Source: Catellatospora sichuanensis (lineage in GTDB: Bacteria > Actinomycetota > Actinomycetes > Mycobacteriales > Micromonosporaceae). From it: DNA of 64,000 nucleotides. Shown in pieces: positions 15,153-23,828 of this stretch. Positions within the stretch are counted from its first letter, which is position 1, and each line of letters opens with the position of its first letter. The stretch is from the NCBI RefSeq assembly GCF_007483665.1, contig NZ_ML660185.1:162178-226177 (forward strand). The letters are read 5' to 3'. The notes beneath the pieces were generated by a model. The model ran no database searches. It worked only from the letters and a program-made list of their open reading frames with translations, and had not been told where the DNA came from. The translations under genes and the position numbers were made by a program.

Positions 15153-15829
15153 GCGAGATCATTGCGGCACTGCGGCAGACCGTCTCGTCGCTGCACGGGG
15201 AGCTGACGCGATACGGCCTGGTGGCCTGGACCTCCGGCAACGTGTCGGCTCGGGTGCCGGGGCAGGAGCTGCTGGTCATCAAGCCGAGCGGGGTGTCCTA
15301 CGACGACCTCAGCCCGGCGAACATGATCGTCTGTGATCTGGACGGCGTGGTCGTCGAGGGCGACCTGTCGCCGTCGAGCGACACCGCCGCGCACGCCTAC
15401 GTCTACCGGGCCATGCCCGAGGTGGGCGGGGTGGTGCACACGCACAGCACGTACGCCACCGCATGGGCGGCGCGGGGTGAGGCGATCCCGTGCTTCCTCA
15501 CGGCGCAGGCCGACGAGTTCGGCGGGGAGATCCCGATCGGGCCCTTCGCGCTGATCGGCGGCGACGACATCGGCAAGGGCATCGTGGCCACGCTGTCCGG
15601 GCACCGCTCGCCGGCGGTGCTGATGCGCAACCACGGGGTCTTCACCATCGGCAAGGACGCCCGCGCCGCGGTCAAGGCCGCGGTGATGTGCGAGGACGTC
15701 GCCCGCACCGCGCACCTGGCCAGGGCGCTCGGGCAGCCGCTGCCGATGGCGCAGGCCGACGTGGACTCCCTCTACGACCGCTACCAGAACGTGTACGGGC
15801 AGGCCGCCACCGGCCCCAAGGATCGCTAG
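15149..15829 (+). CDS. araD: L-ribulose-5-phosphate 4-epimerase
   Basis: AraD epimerises L-ribulose 5-phosphate to D-xylulose 5-phosphate, which enters the pentose phosphate pathway. The 226-residue class II aldolase-fold protein has 'WTSGNVSAR' for phosphate binding, 'IKPSGVSYDDLSP', 'PSSDTAAHAYVYR' and zinc ligands in 'VVHTHS' (H97, H99) plus a later histidine in 'LMRNHGVF'. The ATG at 15149 is preceded by GAGGAG and overlaps the mini-ORF stop. The frame is open further upstream inside araB, which is shadow. A weak hairpin (15925-15954) follows before the transporter genes. Confidence 0.95.
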   Translation: MSEIIAALRQTVSSLHGELTRYGLVAWTSGNVSARVPGQELLVIKPSGVSYDDLSPANMIVCDLDGVVVEGDLSPSSDTAAHAYVYRAMPEVGGVVHTHSTYATAWAARGEAIPCFLTAQADEFGGEIPIGPFALIGGDDIGKGIVATLSGHRSPAVLMRNHGVFTIGKDARAAVKAAVMCEDVARTAHLARALGQPLPMAQADVDSLYDRYQNVYGQAATGPKDR

Positions 15830-15924
15830 ACCTCCGCACGTGGGCCGACTCGGTCCCGGGCGGAGCCGCACCACAACGACCCTCTCACCGCAGTTTCACC
15901 GCTCCACCAGCACCACAGCGCAGG

Positions 15925-15954
15925 CCGCGCGCCGACGTCCCACACGGCGCGCGG
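15925..15954 (+). terminator. Hairpin between araD and the solute-binding gene
   Basis: CCGCGCGCCG and CGGCGCGCGG form a 10-bp stem with a 10-base loop in the 157-bp gap. It could be a partial terminator or an mRNA processing/stability element separating enzyme and transporter expression. Confidence 0.4.
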
Positions 15955-15986
15955 GGGTAGGCCCATCCTCATTCCAAGGAGATCGC

Positions 15987-16988
15987 ATGCTCACCATGGG
16001 CAAGGCCATCACGCGACGCCGCGCCGTCGCGGTGTTGACCGCAACTCTGCTCGCGACCGGTTTGGCCGCGTGTGGCAACAGCGACACCGGCGAGACGCCG
16101 GCCGACGACGGCAAGCTGACGCTCGGCTTCTCGCAGGTCGGCGCCGAGAGCGGCTGGCGCACCGCGAACACCAACTCGATCAAGGAGTCCGCCGCGGCGG
16201 CCGGCATCGAGCTGAAGTTCGACGACGCGCAGGGCAAGCAGGAGAACCAGATCACGGCCATCCGCAACTACATCCAGCAGAAGGTCGACGTCATCGCCTT
16301 CTCGCCGGTGGTGGAGTCGGGTTGGGACACCGTGCTCAAGGAGGCCAAGGACGCCGGCATCCCGGTGATCCTGACCGACCGTGCGGTGGACTCGGCGGAC
16401 AAGTCGCTGTACAAGACGTTCATCGGCTCGGACTTCGTCAAGGAGGGCAAGCTCTCCGGTGAGTGGCTGGTCAACGAGACCAAGTCGGCCACCGGCACGG
16501 TGAACATCGTGGAGCTGCAGGGCACCACCGGTTCCGCGCCGGCCAACGACCGGAAGAAGGGTTTCGGCGAGGCCATCGCCGCGAACCCGAACCTGAAGAT
16601 CATCGCGTCGCAGACCGGTGAGTTCACCCGCGCCGGCGGCAAGGCCGTCATGGAGCAGTTCCTGAAGGCCAACCCGAAGATCGACGTGCTGTTCGCGCAC
16701 AACGACGACATGGGTCTGGGCGCGCTTGAGGCGATCACCGCCGCGGGCAAGGTGCCGGGCAAGGACATCAAGATCATCACGATCGACGCGGTCAAGGACG
16801 GCATGCAGGCCCTGGCCGACGGCAAGTTCAACTTCATCGCGGAGTGCAGCCCGCTGCTCGGGCCCCAGCTGATGGACCTGGCCAAGAAGGTAAAGGCCGG
16901 GGAGACGATCCCCCAGCGCATCCTGACCGAGGAGACCACCTTCACGCCGGAGCAGGCCAAGGCGGCTCTGCCGAACCGCAAGTACTGA
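15987..16988 (+). CDS. YtfQ-like sugar ABC transporter substrate-binding lipoprotein
   Basis: This 333-residue lipoprotein has signal 'RRRAVAVLTATLLATGLAAC' with the lipobox cysteine at about residue 29. The mature part is a periplasmic-binding-protein type 1 fold close to E. coli YtfQ: 'LGFSQVGAESGWRTANTNSIKE', 'ENQITAIRNYIQQKVDVIAFSPVVESGWD', 'VNIVELQGTTGSAPANDRKKGF' and 'FAHNDDMGLGALEAI'. YtfQ binds the furanose form of galactose, and related systems import L-arabinose, so L-arabinofuranose is the likely ligand in this ara operon (inference). The ATG at 15987 has an AAGGAG site. A GC-rich hairpin directly after the gene may raise its level relative to the permeases. Confidence 0.92.
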   Translation: MLTMGKAITRRRAVAVLTATLLATGLAACGNSDTGETPADDGKLTLGFSQVGAESGWRTANTNSIKESAAAAGIELKFDDAQGKQENQITAIRNYIQQKVDVIAFSPVVESGWDTVLKEAKDAGIPVILTDRAVDSADKSLYKTFIGSDFVKEGKLSGEWLVNETKSATGTVNIVELQGTTGSAPANDRKKGFGEAIAANPNLKIIASQTGEFTRAGGKAVMEQFLKANPKIDVLFAHNDDMGLGALEAITAAGKVPGKDIKIITIDAVKDGMQALADGKFNFIAECSPLLGPQLMDLAKKVKAGETIPQRILTEETTFTPEQAKAALPNRKY

Positions 16989-16996
16989 TTCCATCC

Positions 16997-17029
16997 CGGG
17001 GCCGCCGCACGCGCCGTGCGGCGGCCCCG
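16997..17029 (+). terminator. Attenuating hairpin after the solute-binding gene
   Basis: CGGGGCCGCCGCAC and GTGCGGCGGCCCCG form a perfect 14-bp stem, loop 5, starting 9 bases after the stop. Such hairpins are typical between a highly expressed binding protein and its ABC components. Read-through is expected because the same operon continues. Confidence 0.55.
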
Positions 17030-17168
17030 TCTCGAGTCCTCACCGCAGACGGAGCCGGACCGGCGGGCACATCCCGCATCCGGCCGACGTCCCCGCCGCC
17101 CCGCCGACCCTGGTCCGCTGCCGGCCGCGGCGGCCCATGCCCAATAACTCAGCGAAAGGTCGGATGGG

Positions 17169-18713
17169 ATGTCGGGTAGGCAACCGGTCCTGACGATGAC
17201 CGCAATCAGCAAGTCCTTCCCGGGGGTACGCGCGCTCGACGGCGTCGACTTCCGGCTGTTCCCCGGCGAGGTGCACGCCCTGATGGGCGAGAACGGCGCC
17301 GGCAAGTCCACCCTTATCAAGGTGCTGACCGGCGTGTACGGCAACGACGCGGGCGTCATCAGCCTGGCCGGGCAGCAGGTGTCGTTCAGCGGCCCCATGC
17401 AGGCCGCCGCCGCCGGGGTCAGCACCGTCTATCAGGAGGTCAACCTCTGCGCCAACCTGTCGGTCGCGGAGAACATCTTCATCGGGCGCGAGCCGCGCAC
17501 CCTCGGTGCGATCCGCTGGGGCGAGATGCGCCGCCGGGCCCGTGACCTGCTGGCCCGCCTCGACCTGCACATCGACGTGACGCAGCTGCTGGGCACGTAC
17601 TCCCTGGCCGTGCAGCAGATGGTCGCCATCGCCCGCGCCATCGACATCCAGGCCCGGGTCCTCATCCTCGACGAGCCCACCTCCAGCCTCGACGCCACCG
17701 AGGTGGAGCAGCTGTTCCGCATCATGCGCCACCTGCGCGACGAGGGCATCGCGATCATCTTCGTGACCCACTTCCTGGATCAGGTCTACGGCATCGCCGA
17801 CCGGATCACCGTGCTGCGCAACGGCCGTCTGGTGGGGGAGTACCCTACCGCGGAGCTGCCCCAGCTCGCCCTGGTCGAGAAGATGATCGGCAAAGAGCTC
17901 GACGTGCTGGAGAGCCTCGACGAGCACGCCAAGCGGGATGCTCGCGAGATCGAGGCCGGCACGCCGTTCCTGCAGGCCGAGGAGCTGGGCCGCAAGGGCT
18001 CGGTGACGCCGTTCAGCCTCACCATCCACGCCGGCGAGGTCGTCGGCCTCGCCGGGCTGCTCGGCTCCGGTCGCACCGAGGTGGCCCGCCTGCTGTTCGG
18101 CGCGGACCGCGCCGACCACGGCAAGGTCGCCGTCGACGGCAAGTCCGCACCGCTGCGCAACCCGATCGCCGCCATCGGCCACGACATCGCGTTCTGCTCC
18201 GAGAACCGGCGCACCGAAGGCCTGGTCGGCGAGCTGAGCGTGCGCGAGAACATCATCCTCGCCATGCAGGCCGCCCGCGGCTGGCTGCGCCCGATCCCGC
18301 GCCGCCGCCAGGACGAGCTGGTCGACAAGTACGTCAAGGCGCTGAGCATCCGCCCCGCCGACCCCGAGATCCCGGTGCGCAACCTGTCCGGCGGCAACCA
18401 GCAGAAGGTCCTGCTGGCCCGGTGGCTGATCACGGAACCGCGGTTGCTGATCCTCGACGAGCCCACCCGCGGCATCGACGTCGGCGCCAAGGCCGAGATC
18501 CAGAAGTTGGTGGTGCAGCTGTCCGACGGCGGCATGGCGGTGCTGTTCATCTCCGCCGAGCTGGAGGAGGTGCTGCGGCTCAGCCACAAGATCGCGGTCA
18601 TGCGGGACCGGCAGCTGGTCACCGAGCTGGTCAACGACCACACGGTGGACGCCGACCGCGTCATGCAGACCATCGCCAGCGGCACGCACCACGAAGGGCC
18701 CGAAGTAGCATGA
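17169..18713 (+). CDS. YtfR-like sugar ABC transporter ATP-binding protein
   Basis: The 514-residue protein has two fused ATPase domains (about 8-240 and 265-505), the layout of monosaccharide (RbsA/AraG/YtfR) importers. The N-terminal domain has Walker A 'GENGAGKSTLIK', a signature-like 'YSLAVQQMVAIARAI' and Walker B 'LILDEPTSSLD'. The C-terminal domain has a degenerate Walker A ('GLLGSGRTEVARLLFG'), signature 'NLSGGNQQKVLLARWL' and Walker B 'LILDEPTRGID'. Such a degenerate second Walker A is normal for this family. Its TGA overlaps the ATG of the first permease. It energises import of the sugar bound by the adjacent YtfQ-like protein. Confidence 0.93.
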   Translation: MSGRQPVLTMTAISKSFPGVRALDGVDFRLFPGEVHALMGENGAGKSTLIKVLTGVYGNDAGVISLAGQQVSFSGPMQAAAAGVSTVYQEVNLCANLSVAENIFIGREPRTLGAIRWGEMRRRARDLLARLDLHIDVTQLLGTYSLAVQQMVAIARAIDIQARVLILDEPTSSLDATEVEQLFRIMRHLRDEGIAIIFVTHFLDQVYGIADRITVLRNGRLVGEYPTAELPQLALVEKMIGKELDVLESLDEHAKRDAREIEAGTPFLQAEELGRKGSVTPFSLTIHAGEVVGLAGLLGSGRTEVARLLFGADRADHGKVAVDGKSAPLRNPIAAIGHDIAFCSENRRTEGLVGELSVRENIILAMQAARGWLRPIPRRRQDELVDKYVKALSIRPADPEIPVRNLSGGNQQKVLLARWLITEPRLLILDEPTRGIDVGAKAEIQKLVVQLSDGGMAVLFISAELEEVLRLSHKIAVMRDRQLVTELVNDHTVDADRVMQTIASGTHHEGPEVA

Positions 18714-19780
18714 GCACCTCGAAGGTACGGTGGGCCGCCGTCACCGGCCACTCGCTGTTCTGGCCCGTGGTCGCGCTGCTGGCGCTGCTGACAGCCAACA
18801 CCATCTACCGGCCGGGCTTCCTGTCGGTCGAGATGAAGGACGGCCACCTCTACGGCAGCCTCATCGACATCCTGCGGCTGGCCGCCCCGCTGATCCTGGT
18901 CGGGCTGGGCATGACGCTGGTCATCGCCACCGGCGGCATCGACCTGTCGGTCGGCTCGATGTGCGCGATCAGCGGTGCGATCGCCTGCCTGCACATCAGC
19001 CAGCAGCCCGACCAGAACGCCCTCGGCGGCGTGCTGGTGGCGCTGGCCCTGGGCGTCGGGCTCTCGCTCGTGCTCGGCGCGTGGAACGGTGCGCTCGTCT
19101 CCATCATCGGGATCCAGCCGATCATCGCCACGCTGATCCTGATGGTGGCCGGCCGGGGCCTCGCCCAGCTGATCACCGAGGGCCAGATCATCACCATCAA
19201 CTCCGAGCCTTACAAGGCCGTCGGCGTCGGATACCTGCTCACCCTGCCCATCTCGATCTTCATCGCGGTCGGGGTGGCGCTGGTGGTGGCCGCGGTCACC
19301 CGGCGCACCGCGCTCGGCATGATCATCGAGTCGGTGGGCGGCAACGCCGAGGCCAGCCGGCTGGCCGGCATCCGCTCCGCCCGGATCACCTTCCTGGTGT
19401 ACGTCATCAGCGCGGTGTGCGCCGGTATCGCCGGCTTCATGGTCACGGCGAACGTGTCCAGCGCCGACGGCAACGCGGCCGGACTGTGGATCGAGCTCGA
19501 CGCGATCCTCGCGGTCGTGATCGGAGGCACGTCGCTGGCCGGCGGGCGGTTCTCGCTCGGCGGCACGATCCTCGGCGCGCTGCTCATCCAGACCCTCACC
19601 ACCACCGTGTACGCCATGAACATCTCGCCGCAGACCGCGCTGCTGTTCAAGGCGGTCGTGGTGATCGCGGTCTGCCTCATCCAGGCCCCCGCGTTCCGGG
19701 CCAAGTTCGCCCGCCGCGGACCCGCCGCCCCCGCCGCCCCGCTCGCGGCCGACCAGCCGAAGGAGCAGGTGCCGGCATGA
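18710..19780 (+). CDS. YtfT-like sugar ABC transporter permease
   Basis: The 356-residue membrane protein is of the RbsC/YtfT family, with about 8-10 hydrophobic helices. Hallmarks are '[32 protein letters not shown]', 'IQPIIATLILMVAGRGLAQLITEG', 'GGNAEASRLAGI' and 'AILAVVIGGTSLAGGRFSLGGTILGALLIQTL'. The start overlaps the ATPase stop (ATGA), and the stop overlaps the next permease start. It is paired with a second, different permease, as in the E. coli ytfQRT-yjfF operon, suggesting a heterodimeric channel. Confidence 0.93.
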   Translation: MSTSKVRWAAVTGHSLFWPVVALLALLTANTIYRPGFLSVEMKDGHLYGSLIDILRLAAPLILVGLGMTLVIATGGIDLSVGSMCAISGAIACLHISQQPDQNALGGVLVALALGVGLSLVLGAWNGALVSIIGIQPIIATLILMVAGRGLAQLITEGQIITINSEPYKAVGVGYLLTLPISIFIAVGVALVVAAVTRRTALGMIIESVGGNAEASRLAGIRSARITFLVYVISAVCAGIAGFMVTANVSSADGNAAGLWIELDAILAVVIGGTSLAGGRFSLGGTILGALLIQTLTTTVYAMNISPQTALLFKAVVVIAVCLIQAPAFRAKFARRGPAAPAAPLAADQPKEQVPA

Positions 19781-20766
19781 CCACGACCTCACTCACCCCC
19801 ACCCGCGACTGGTGGCGCATCCCGCAGCGGTACGTGCCGGTGCTGGCCACGCTAACCCTGCTGCTGGTCATGTACGCCGTCGGCGTCTCGCAGTACCGTG
19901 CCTTCTCCAACGTCCAGGTCATCTTCAACGTCTTCATCGACAACGGCTTCCTGCTCGTCGTCGCGGTCGGCATGACCTTCGTGATCCTCACCGGCGGCAT
20001 CGACCTGTCCGTCGGCTCGGTCGTCGCGATGACCGCCATGATGTCGGCGTCACTGCTGCAGGGCGGCATGGATCCCGCGGCGGTGCTGGTGATCGCGCTG
20101 CTCGTCGGGCCGACGCTGGGCTTCCTGATGGGCTGCGTCATCCACTTCTTCGAGATCCAGCCGTTCATCGTGACCCTGGCCGGGATGTTCTTCGCCCGCG
20201 GCATGTGCACGTTCATCAGCAAGTCGTCGATCCCGATCACCGACCCGTTCTGGACCTCCATGGCCCAGGAGCGGATCGGTGACCCGCGCGGCAACTTCGT
20301 GTCGATCAGCGTGCTGATCGCCTTCGTGGTCGTCGTCGTCGGCGCGTTCGTGCTCGCGTACACCCGGCTGGGCCGCAACGTCTACGCCCTCGGCGGCAAC
20401 CAGCAGTCGGCGCTGCTCATGGGTCTGCCCGTCGGCCAGACGAAGATCGCGGTGTACGCCATCAGCGGCCTGTGCTCGGCCATCGGCGGCATCCTGCTCT
20501 CGTTCTACACGCTGTCCGGTGCCCCGCTGATCGCGGTCGGCATGGAACTCGACGTCATCGCTGCCGTCGTCATCGGCGGCACGGTGCTCACCGGCGGCTC
20601 CGGCTACGTCTTCGGCACCGTGCTGGGCGTGCTCGTCCTCGGCGTGATCCGGACCCTCATCACCTTCGACGGCAGCCTCAACTCGTGGTGGACCAAGATC
20701 GTGATCGGTGGGTTGCTGTTCGCGTTCATCCTGCTCCAACGCCTTATCGGCATCCGCAAGAAGTAA
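19777..20766 (+). CDS. YjfF-like sugar ABC transporter permease
   Basis: This second permease has 329 residues. It shows '[31 protein letters not shown]', '[25 protein letters not shown]', '[21 protein letters not shown]' and '[32 protein letters not shown]'. The family resemblance is to E. coli YjfF, the partner of YtfT. The ATG at 19777 overlaps the previous stop by 4 bases; the open frame begins earlier but is shadow there. The arabinose isomerase gene follows after 28 bp, so transport and catabolism belong to one transcript. Confidence 0.93.
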   Translation: MTTTSLTPTRDWWRIPQRYVPVLATLTLLLVMYAVGVSQYRAFSNVQVIFNVFIDNGFLLVVAVGMTFVILTGGIDLSVGSVVAMTAMMSASLLQGGMDPAAVLVIALLVGPTLGFLMGCVIHFFEIQPFIVTLAGMFFARGMCTFISKSSIPITDPFWTSMAQERIGDPRGNFVSISVLIAFVVVVVGAFVLAYTRLGRNVYALGGNQQSALLMGLPVGQTKIAVYAISGLCSAIGGILLSFYTLSGAPLIAVGMELDVIAAVVIGGTVLTGGSGYVFGTVLGVLVLGVIRTLITFDGSLNSWWTKIVIGGLLFAFILLQRLIGIRKK

Positions 20767-20794
20767 CCCCACCCGTTTCGCGGAAGGCACGAAC

Positions 20795-22297
20795 ATGACA
20801 ACGCATCCCCAGCCCGAGGTCTGGTTCCTCACCGGCAGCCAGGGCATGTACGGCGAAGAGACCCTGCGTCAGGTCGCCGGCCAGTCCCGGGAGATCGCCC
20901 GCATCCTCGACGAGTCGCCGGGCATCCCGGCGCGGGTGGTCTGGAAGCCCGTCCTCACCTCGAGCGGCGAGATCCTGCAGGTGTGCCGCGAGGCCGCCGC
21001 GCAGGGCGCCGTCGGGGTGATCGCATGGATGCACACCTTCTCCCCGGCGAAGATGTGGATCTCCGGGCTGGATGCGTTGACGACGCCGCTGCTGCACCTG
21101 CACACCCAGGCCAACGTGATGCTGCCCTGGGACGAGATCGACATGGACTTCATGAATCTCAACCAGGCTGCGCACGGCGACCGCGAGTTCGGGTACATCC
21201 AGACCCGGCTCGGCGTCGCCCGCAAGACCGTCGCCGGCCACGTGTCCGACCCGCGGGTGGTCGCCCGGGTCGGCGCGTGGACCCGGGCGTCGATCGGCTG
21301 GGCGGCGATGCGCTCGCTGCGGCTGGCGCGCTTCGGCGACAACATGCGCGACGTCGCGGTGACCGAGGGCGACAAGGTCGAGGCCGAGCTGCGCTTCGGC
21401 GTCTCGGTCAACACCTACGGCGTCAACGATCTGGTCGACGCGGTCGAGGCGGTGCCCGCCACGCAGATCGACGAGCTGGTCAAGGTGTACGAGGACAGCT
21501 ACCGCGTCACCGCCGAGCTGCGGGCCGGCGGCGAGCGCCACGAGTCGCTGCGCTACGCCGCCCGCATCGAGGCCGGCCTGCGCAACTTCCTCGAGGCCGG
21601 CGGCTTCCGCGCCTTCACCACCAACTTCGAGGACCTGGGCGGCCTGCGGCAGCTGCCCGGCATCGCGGTGCAGCGGCTGATGGCCGACGGCTACGGTTTC
21701 GGCGGCGAGGGCGACTGGAAGACGTCCGTGCTGGTGCGCACGCTGAAGGCGATGTCGGTCGGCACCACCGGCGGCACCTCGTTCATGGAGGACTACACCT
21801 ACGACCTCACGCCGGGTCAGGAGCTGGTGCTCGGCGCGCACATGCTGGAGGTCTGCCCGACCATCGCCGCGGACACACCCAACGTGGAGATCCACCCGCT
21901 GAGCATCGGCGGCCGGGAGGACCCGGTCCGGTTGGTGTTCGACGCCCAGCCCGGCCCTGCCGTGGTGATGGGCCTGGCGGACATGGGCGAGCGGTTCCGG
22001 CTGGTGGCCAACGAGATCGACGTCGTCGCCCCGCCGCAGCCGCTGCCGAAGCTGCCGGTCGCCCGCGCGGTCTGGCGTCCCCGGCCGTCCCTGGCCGGCT
22101 CGGCCGAGGCGTGGATCACCGCCGGGGCCCCGCACCACACGGTGATGTCCCAGGCCGTGGGTGTCGAGGAGCTGCACGACCTGGCCGAGATGGCGCGCAC
22201 CGAACTGGTCGTGATCGACGCCGACACCACCACGCGCCGGTTCGCCGACGAGATCCGCTGGAACCAGGCTTACTACCGGCTGGCCCGCGGATTCTGA
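20795..22297 (+). CDS. araA: L-arabinose isomerase
   Basis: AraA converts L-arabinose to L-ribulose and needs a divalent metal (Mn2+ in studied enzymes). The 500-residue length matches the family. Predicted catalytic and metal residues are E305 ('[10 protein letters not shown]'), E332 ('FMEDYTYD'), H349 ('[10 protein letters not shown]') and H448 ('GAPHHTVMS'), which align in order with E306, E333, H350 and H450 of E. coli AraA. The N-terminus '[17 protein letters not shown]' is typical. The ATG at 20795 has a GGAAGG site. It is the last gene of the seven-gene operon that starts at araB, and a hairpin follows at 22316. Confidence 0.97.
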   Translation: MTTHPQPEVWFLTGSQGMYGEETLRQVAGQSREIARILDESPGIPARVVWKPVLTSSGEILQVCREAAAQGAVGVIAWMHTFSPAKMWISGLDALTTPLLHLHTQANVMLPWDEIDMDFMNLNQAAHGDREFGYIQTRLGVARKTVAGHVSDPRVVARVGAWTRASIGWAAMRSLRLARFGDNMRDVAVTEGDKVEAELRFGVSVNTYGVNDLVDAVEAVPATQIDELVKVYEDSYRVTAELRAGGERHESLRYAARIEAGLRNFLEAGGFRAFTTNFEDLGGLRQLPGIAVQRLMADGYGFGGEGDWKTSVLVRTLKAMSVGTTGGTSFMEDYTYDLTPGQELVLGAHMLEVCPTIAADTPNVEIHPLSIGGREDPVRLVFDAQPGPAVVMGLADMGERFRLVANEIDVVAPPQPLPKLPVARAVWRPRPSLAGSAEAWITAGAPHHTVMSQAVGVEELHDLAEMARTELVVIDADTTTRRFADEIRWNQAYYRLARGF

Positions 22298-22315
22298 TCC
22301 CTGCCACCCCCGATG

Positions 22316-22361
22316 CGACGGATGCGTGTGCCCGAGGGGGCTGGGGCGCGCGCATCCGTCG
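22316..22361 (+). terminator. Hairpin terminator after araA
   Basis: CGACGGATGCG (22316-22326) pairs perfectly with CGCATCCGTCG (22351-22361) across a 24-base, G-rich loop, starting 19 bases after the araA stop. It probably ends the arabinose operon before the regulator gene. Confidence 0.5.
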
Positions 22362-22401
22362 GCCTGTCGGCCGTCCGCGACGAAAGATGATCAACATGCG
22401 A

Positions 22402-22407
22402 TACGAT
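22402..22407 (+). promoter_or_regulatory. -10 element shared by the paired lacI genes (copy 1)
   Basis: TACGAT lies 26 bases before the regulator ATG. The surrounding leader (TACGATGYGCCGWCAGGGG and then GTCACCATGAG) is shared with the second lacI gene, where TACGAT occurs at 26826-26831. This shows the duplication included the promoter. Confidence 0.5.
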
Positions 22408-22427
22408 GTGCCGTCAGGGGAGTCACC

Positions 22428-23444
22428 ATGAGCCAGCAGCCGGCCGCCCGCGCGGCGGTGATGAACGACGTCGCCCGCCTTGCCGGGGTCTCGCACCAGA
22501 CCGTGTCCCGGGTGCTCAACAACCACCCCAGCGTGCGCGACGAGACCCGCGAGCGGGTACTCGTGGCCGTCAAGCAGCTCAACTACCGGCCCAACGCGCT
22601 GGCCCGCGGCCTGGCCGGGCGGCGCTCGCGCGTCATCGGCGTGGTCAGCTTCGACACCATCCTCTACGGTCCCGCCGCCACCCTGCTCGGCGTCGAGCGC
22701 GCCGCCCGGCACGCGGGCTACGGCATCAGCATCGTCGCCCTGGAGAAGCTCGACCGCGCGGGTGTCACCGAGGCGGTCAACCGGCTCACGGAGCAGTCCG
22801 TGGCGGGCGTCGTCATCATCGCGCCGCTGCTGACCGCCGCCGCGGCGGCACACAGCCTGCCGACCGGCGTCCCGGCCGTGGTGGTGGAGTCCGACATCGC
22901 CGGGGACCTGCCGACGATCTCCGTCGACCAGGTCGCGGGGGCCCGCCTCGCGGTCGAGCACCTGCTCGGCCTCGGGCACGAGACCGTGTGGCACCTGACG
23001 GGGCCGCGGGACTGGCTGGAGGCCCGCGACCGCGTCGACGGCTGGCGGCAGGCACTGGAGGCGGCTGGCCGCCGGGTGCCGGCGGCGATCGTGGGCGACT
23101 GGAGCCCGCGCTCGGGCTACGAGGCGGGCCACCGGATCGGCTCCGAGGTCACCGCCGTGTTCTGCGCCAACGACCAGCAGGCCCTGGGCATGCTGCGGGC
23201 GCTGCACGAGCGCGGCATCCGGGTGCCGGAGGACGTCAGCGTCGTCGGCTTCGACGACATTCCCGAGGCGGAATACCTGTCCCCGCCGCTGACCACCGTC
23301 CGCCAGGACTTCGACGAGGTCGGCCGTCGCTGTCTGGCCGCACTCCTGGACCTGCTCGACGCCCAGGACATGCCCGACGCCCCACCCCACCCCCGCGTCG
23401 CACCGACCCTCATGGTCCGCGCCAGCAGCGGCCCGCCTGCCTGA
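22428..23444 (+). CDS. LacI family transcriptional regulator (copy 1)
   Basis: The 338-residue repressor has an N-terminal helix-turn-helix 'MNDVARLAGVSHQTVSRVLNNHPSV' with hinge 'LNYRPNALARGLAGRRS', followed by a ligand-binding domain of PBP type 1 fold ending 'PEDVSVVGFDDIPEAEYLSPPLTTVRQDFDEVG'. The ATG at 22428 has an AGGGGAG site. It is about 89% identical over the first 230 residues to the second regulator at 26851, with nearly the same recognition helix. Position directly after araA suggests it represses the arabinose regulon, with arabinose or an arabino-oligosaccharide as inducer (inference). It differs from copy 2 by a two-residue gap around 'AGHRIGSEVT'. Confidence 0.93.
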   Translation: MSQQPAARAAVMNDVARLAGVSHQTVSRVLNNHPSVRDETRERVLVAVKQLNYRPNALARGLAGRRSRVIGVVSFDTILYGPAATLLGVERAARHAGYGISIVALEKLDRAGVTEAVNRLTEQSVAGVVIIAPLLTAAAAAHSLPTGVPAVVVESDIAGDLPTISVDQVAGARLAVEHLLGLGHETVWHLTGPRDWLEARDRVDGWRQALEAAGRRVPAAIVGDWSPRSGYEAGHRIGSEVTAVFCANDQQALGMLRALHERGIRVPEDVSVVGFDDIPEAEYLSPPLTTVRQDFDEVGRRCLAALLDLLDAQDMPDAPPHPRVAPTLMVRASSGPPA

Positions 23445-23634
23445 CACACGGCCGAGGCGGCCTGCCTGTCCGGCACGTGGCCGGTGCGGTCCGCCTGTCC
23501 GATTAGGCGATGGCCTGTTTGTGTGCCACGGCGATGCGGTCCGCCTGTCCGATAAGGCGATGCGGCGATGTGGCCCGCTTGTCTGACACGGCCGATGCGG
23601 CCCGGCCCCCGCGGGGCCCCCTCGGCCGTGTGTC
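23443..23634. repeat. Degenerate tandem repeats bounded by inverted repeats
   Basis: A 28-bp unit beginning TGCGGTCCGCCTGTCCGAT occurs at 23485-23512 and again at 23535-23562 with one mismatch, 50 bp apart; weaker copies flank these. The block is bounded by a perfect 14-bp inverted repeat, GACACACGGCCGAG (23443-23456) and CTCGGCCGTGTGTC (23621-23634). An internal GC-rich hairpin lies at about 23584-23634. No convincing coding region is present between 23445 and 23828. Confidence 0.6.
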
Positions 23635-23683
23635 ATGAAACCGTGCTCCGCCTTCGGTGCTCGGGCGGTGTAGTCCGCAGGCG

Positions 23684-23725
23684 CGTGCTCGTTTCGGGAC
23701 GCTCAAGCGTCCCGAAACGAGCACG
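23684..23725. terminator. Perfect 20-bp hairpin between convergent genes
   Basis: CGTGCTCGTTTCGGGACGCT (23684-23703) and its exact complement (23706-23725) are separated by only two bases. It lies between the convergent lacI copy 1 and GH127 genes and is probably a bidirectional terminator. The extreme perfection could also indicate a repeated mobile hairpin. Confidence 0.6.
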
Positions 23726-23828
23726 TCCTGGCGCACATGTGCCTCGCCGGGGCAGCATCACCGGTGTCGGCATGCGTGCGCGCCCGCCGTCGATGCCAGG
23801 GAGCCGGGCCCGCCCCGAAGGCGTGGAC

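Noticed and set aside
23485-23562. Tandem repeats as a CRISPR array
   Set aside because: Only two good copies with 22-bp spacing between them, degenerate flanks and no cas genes.
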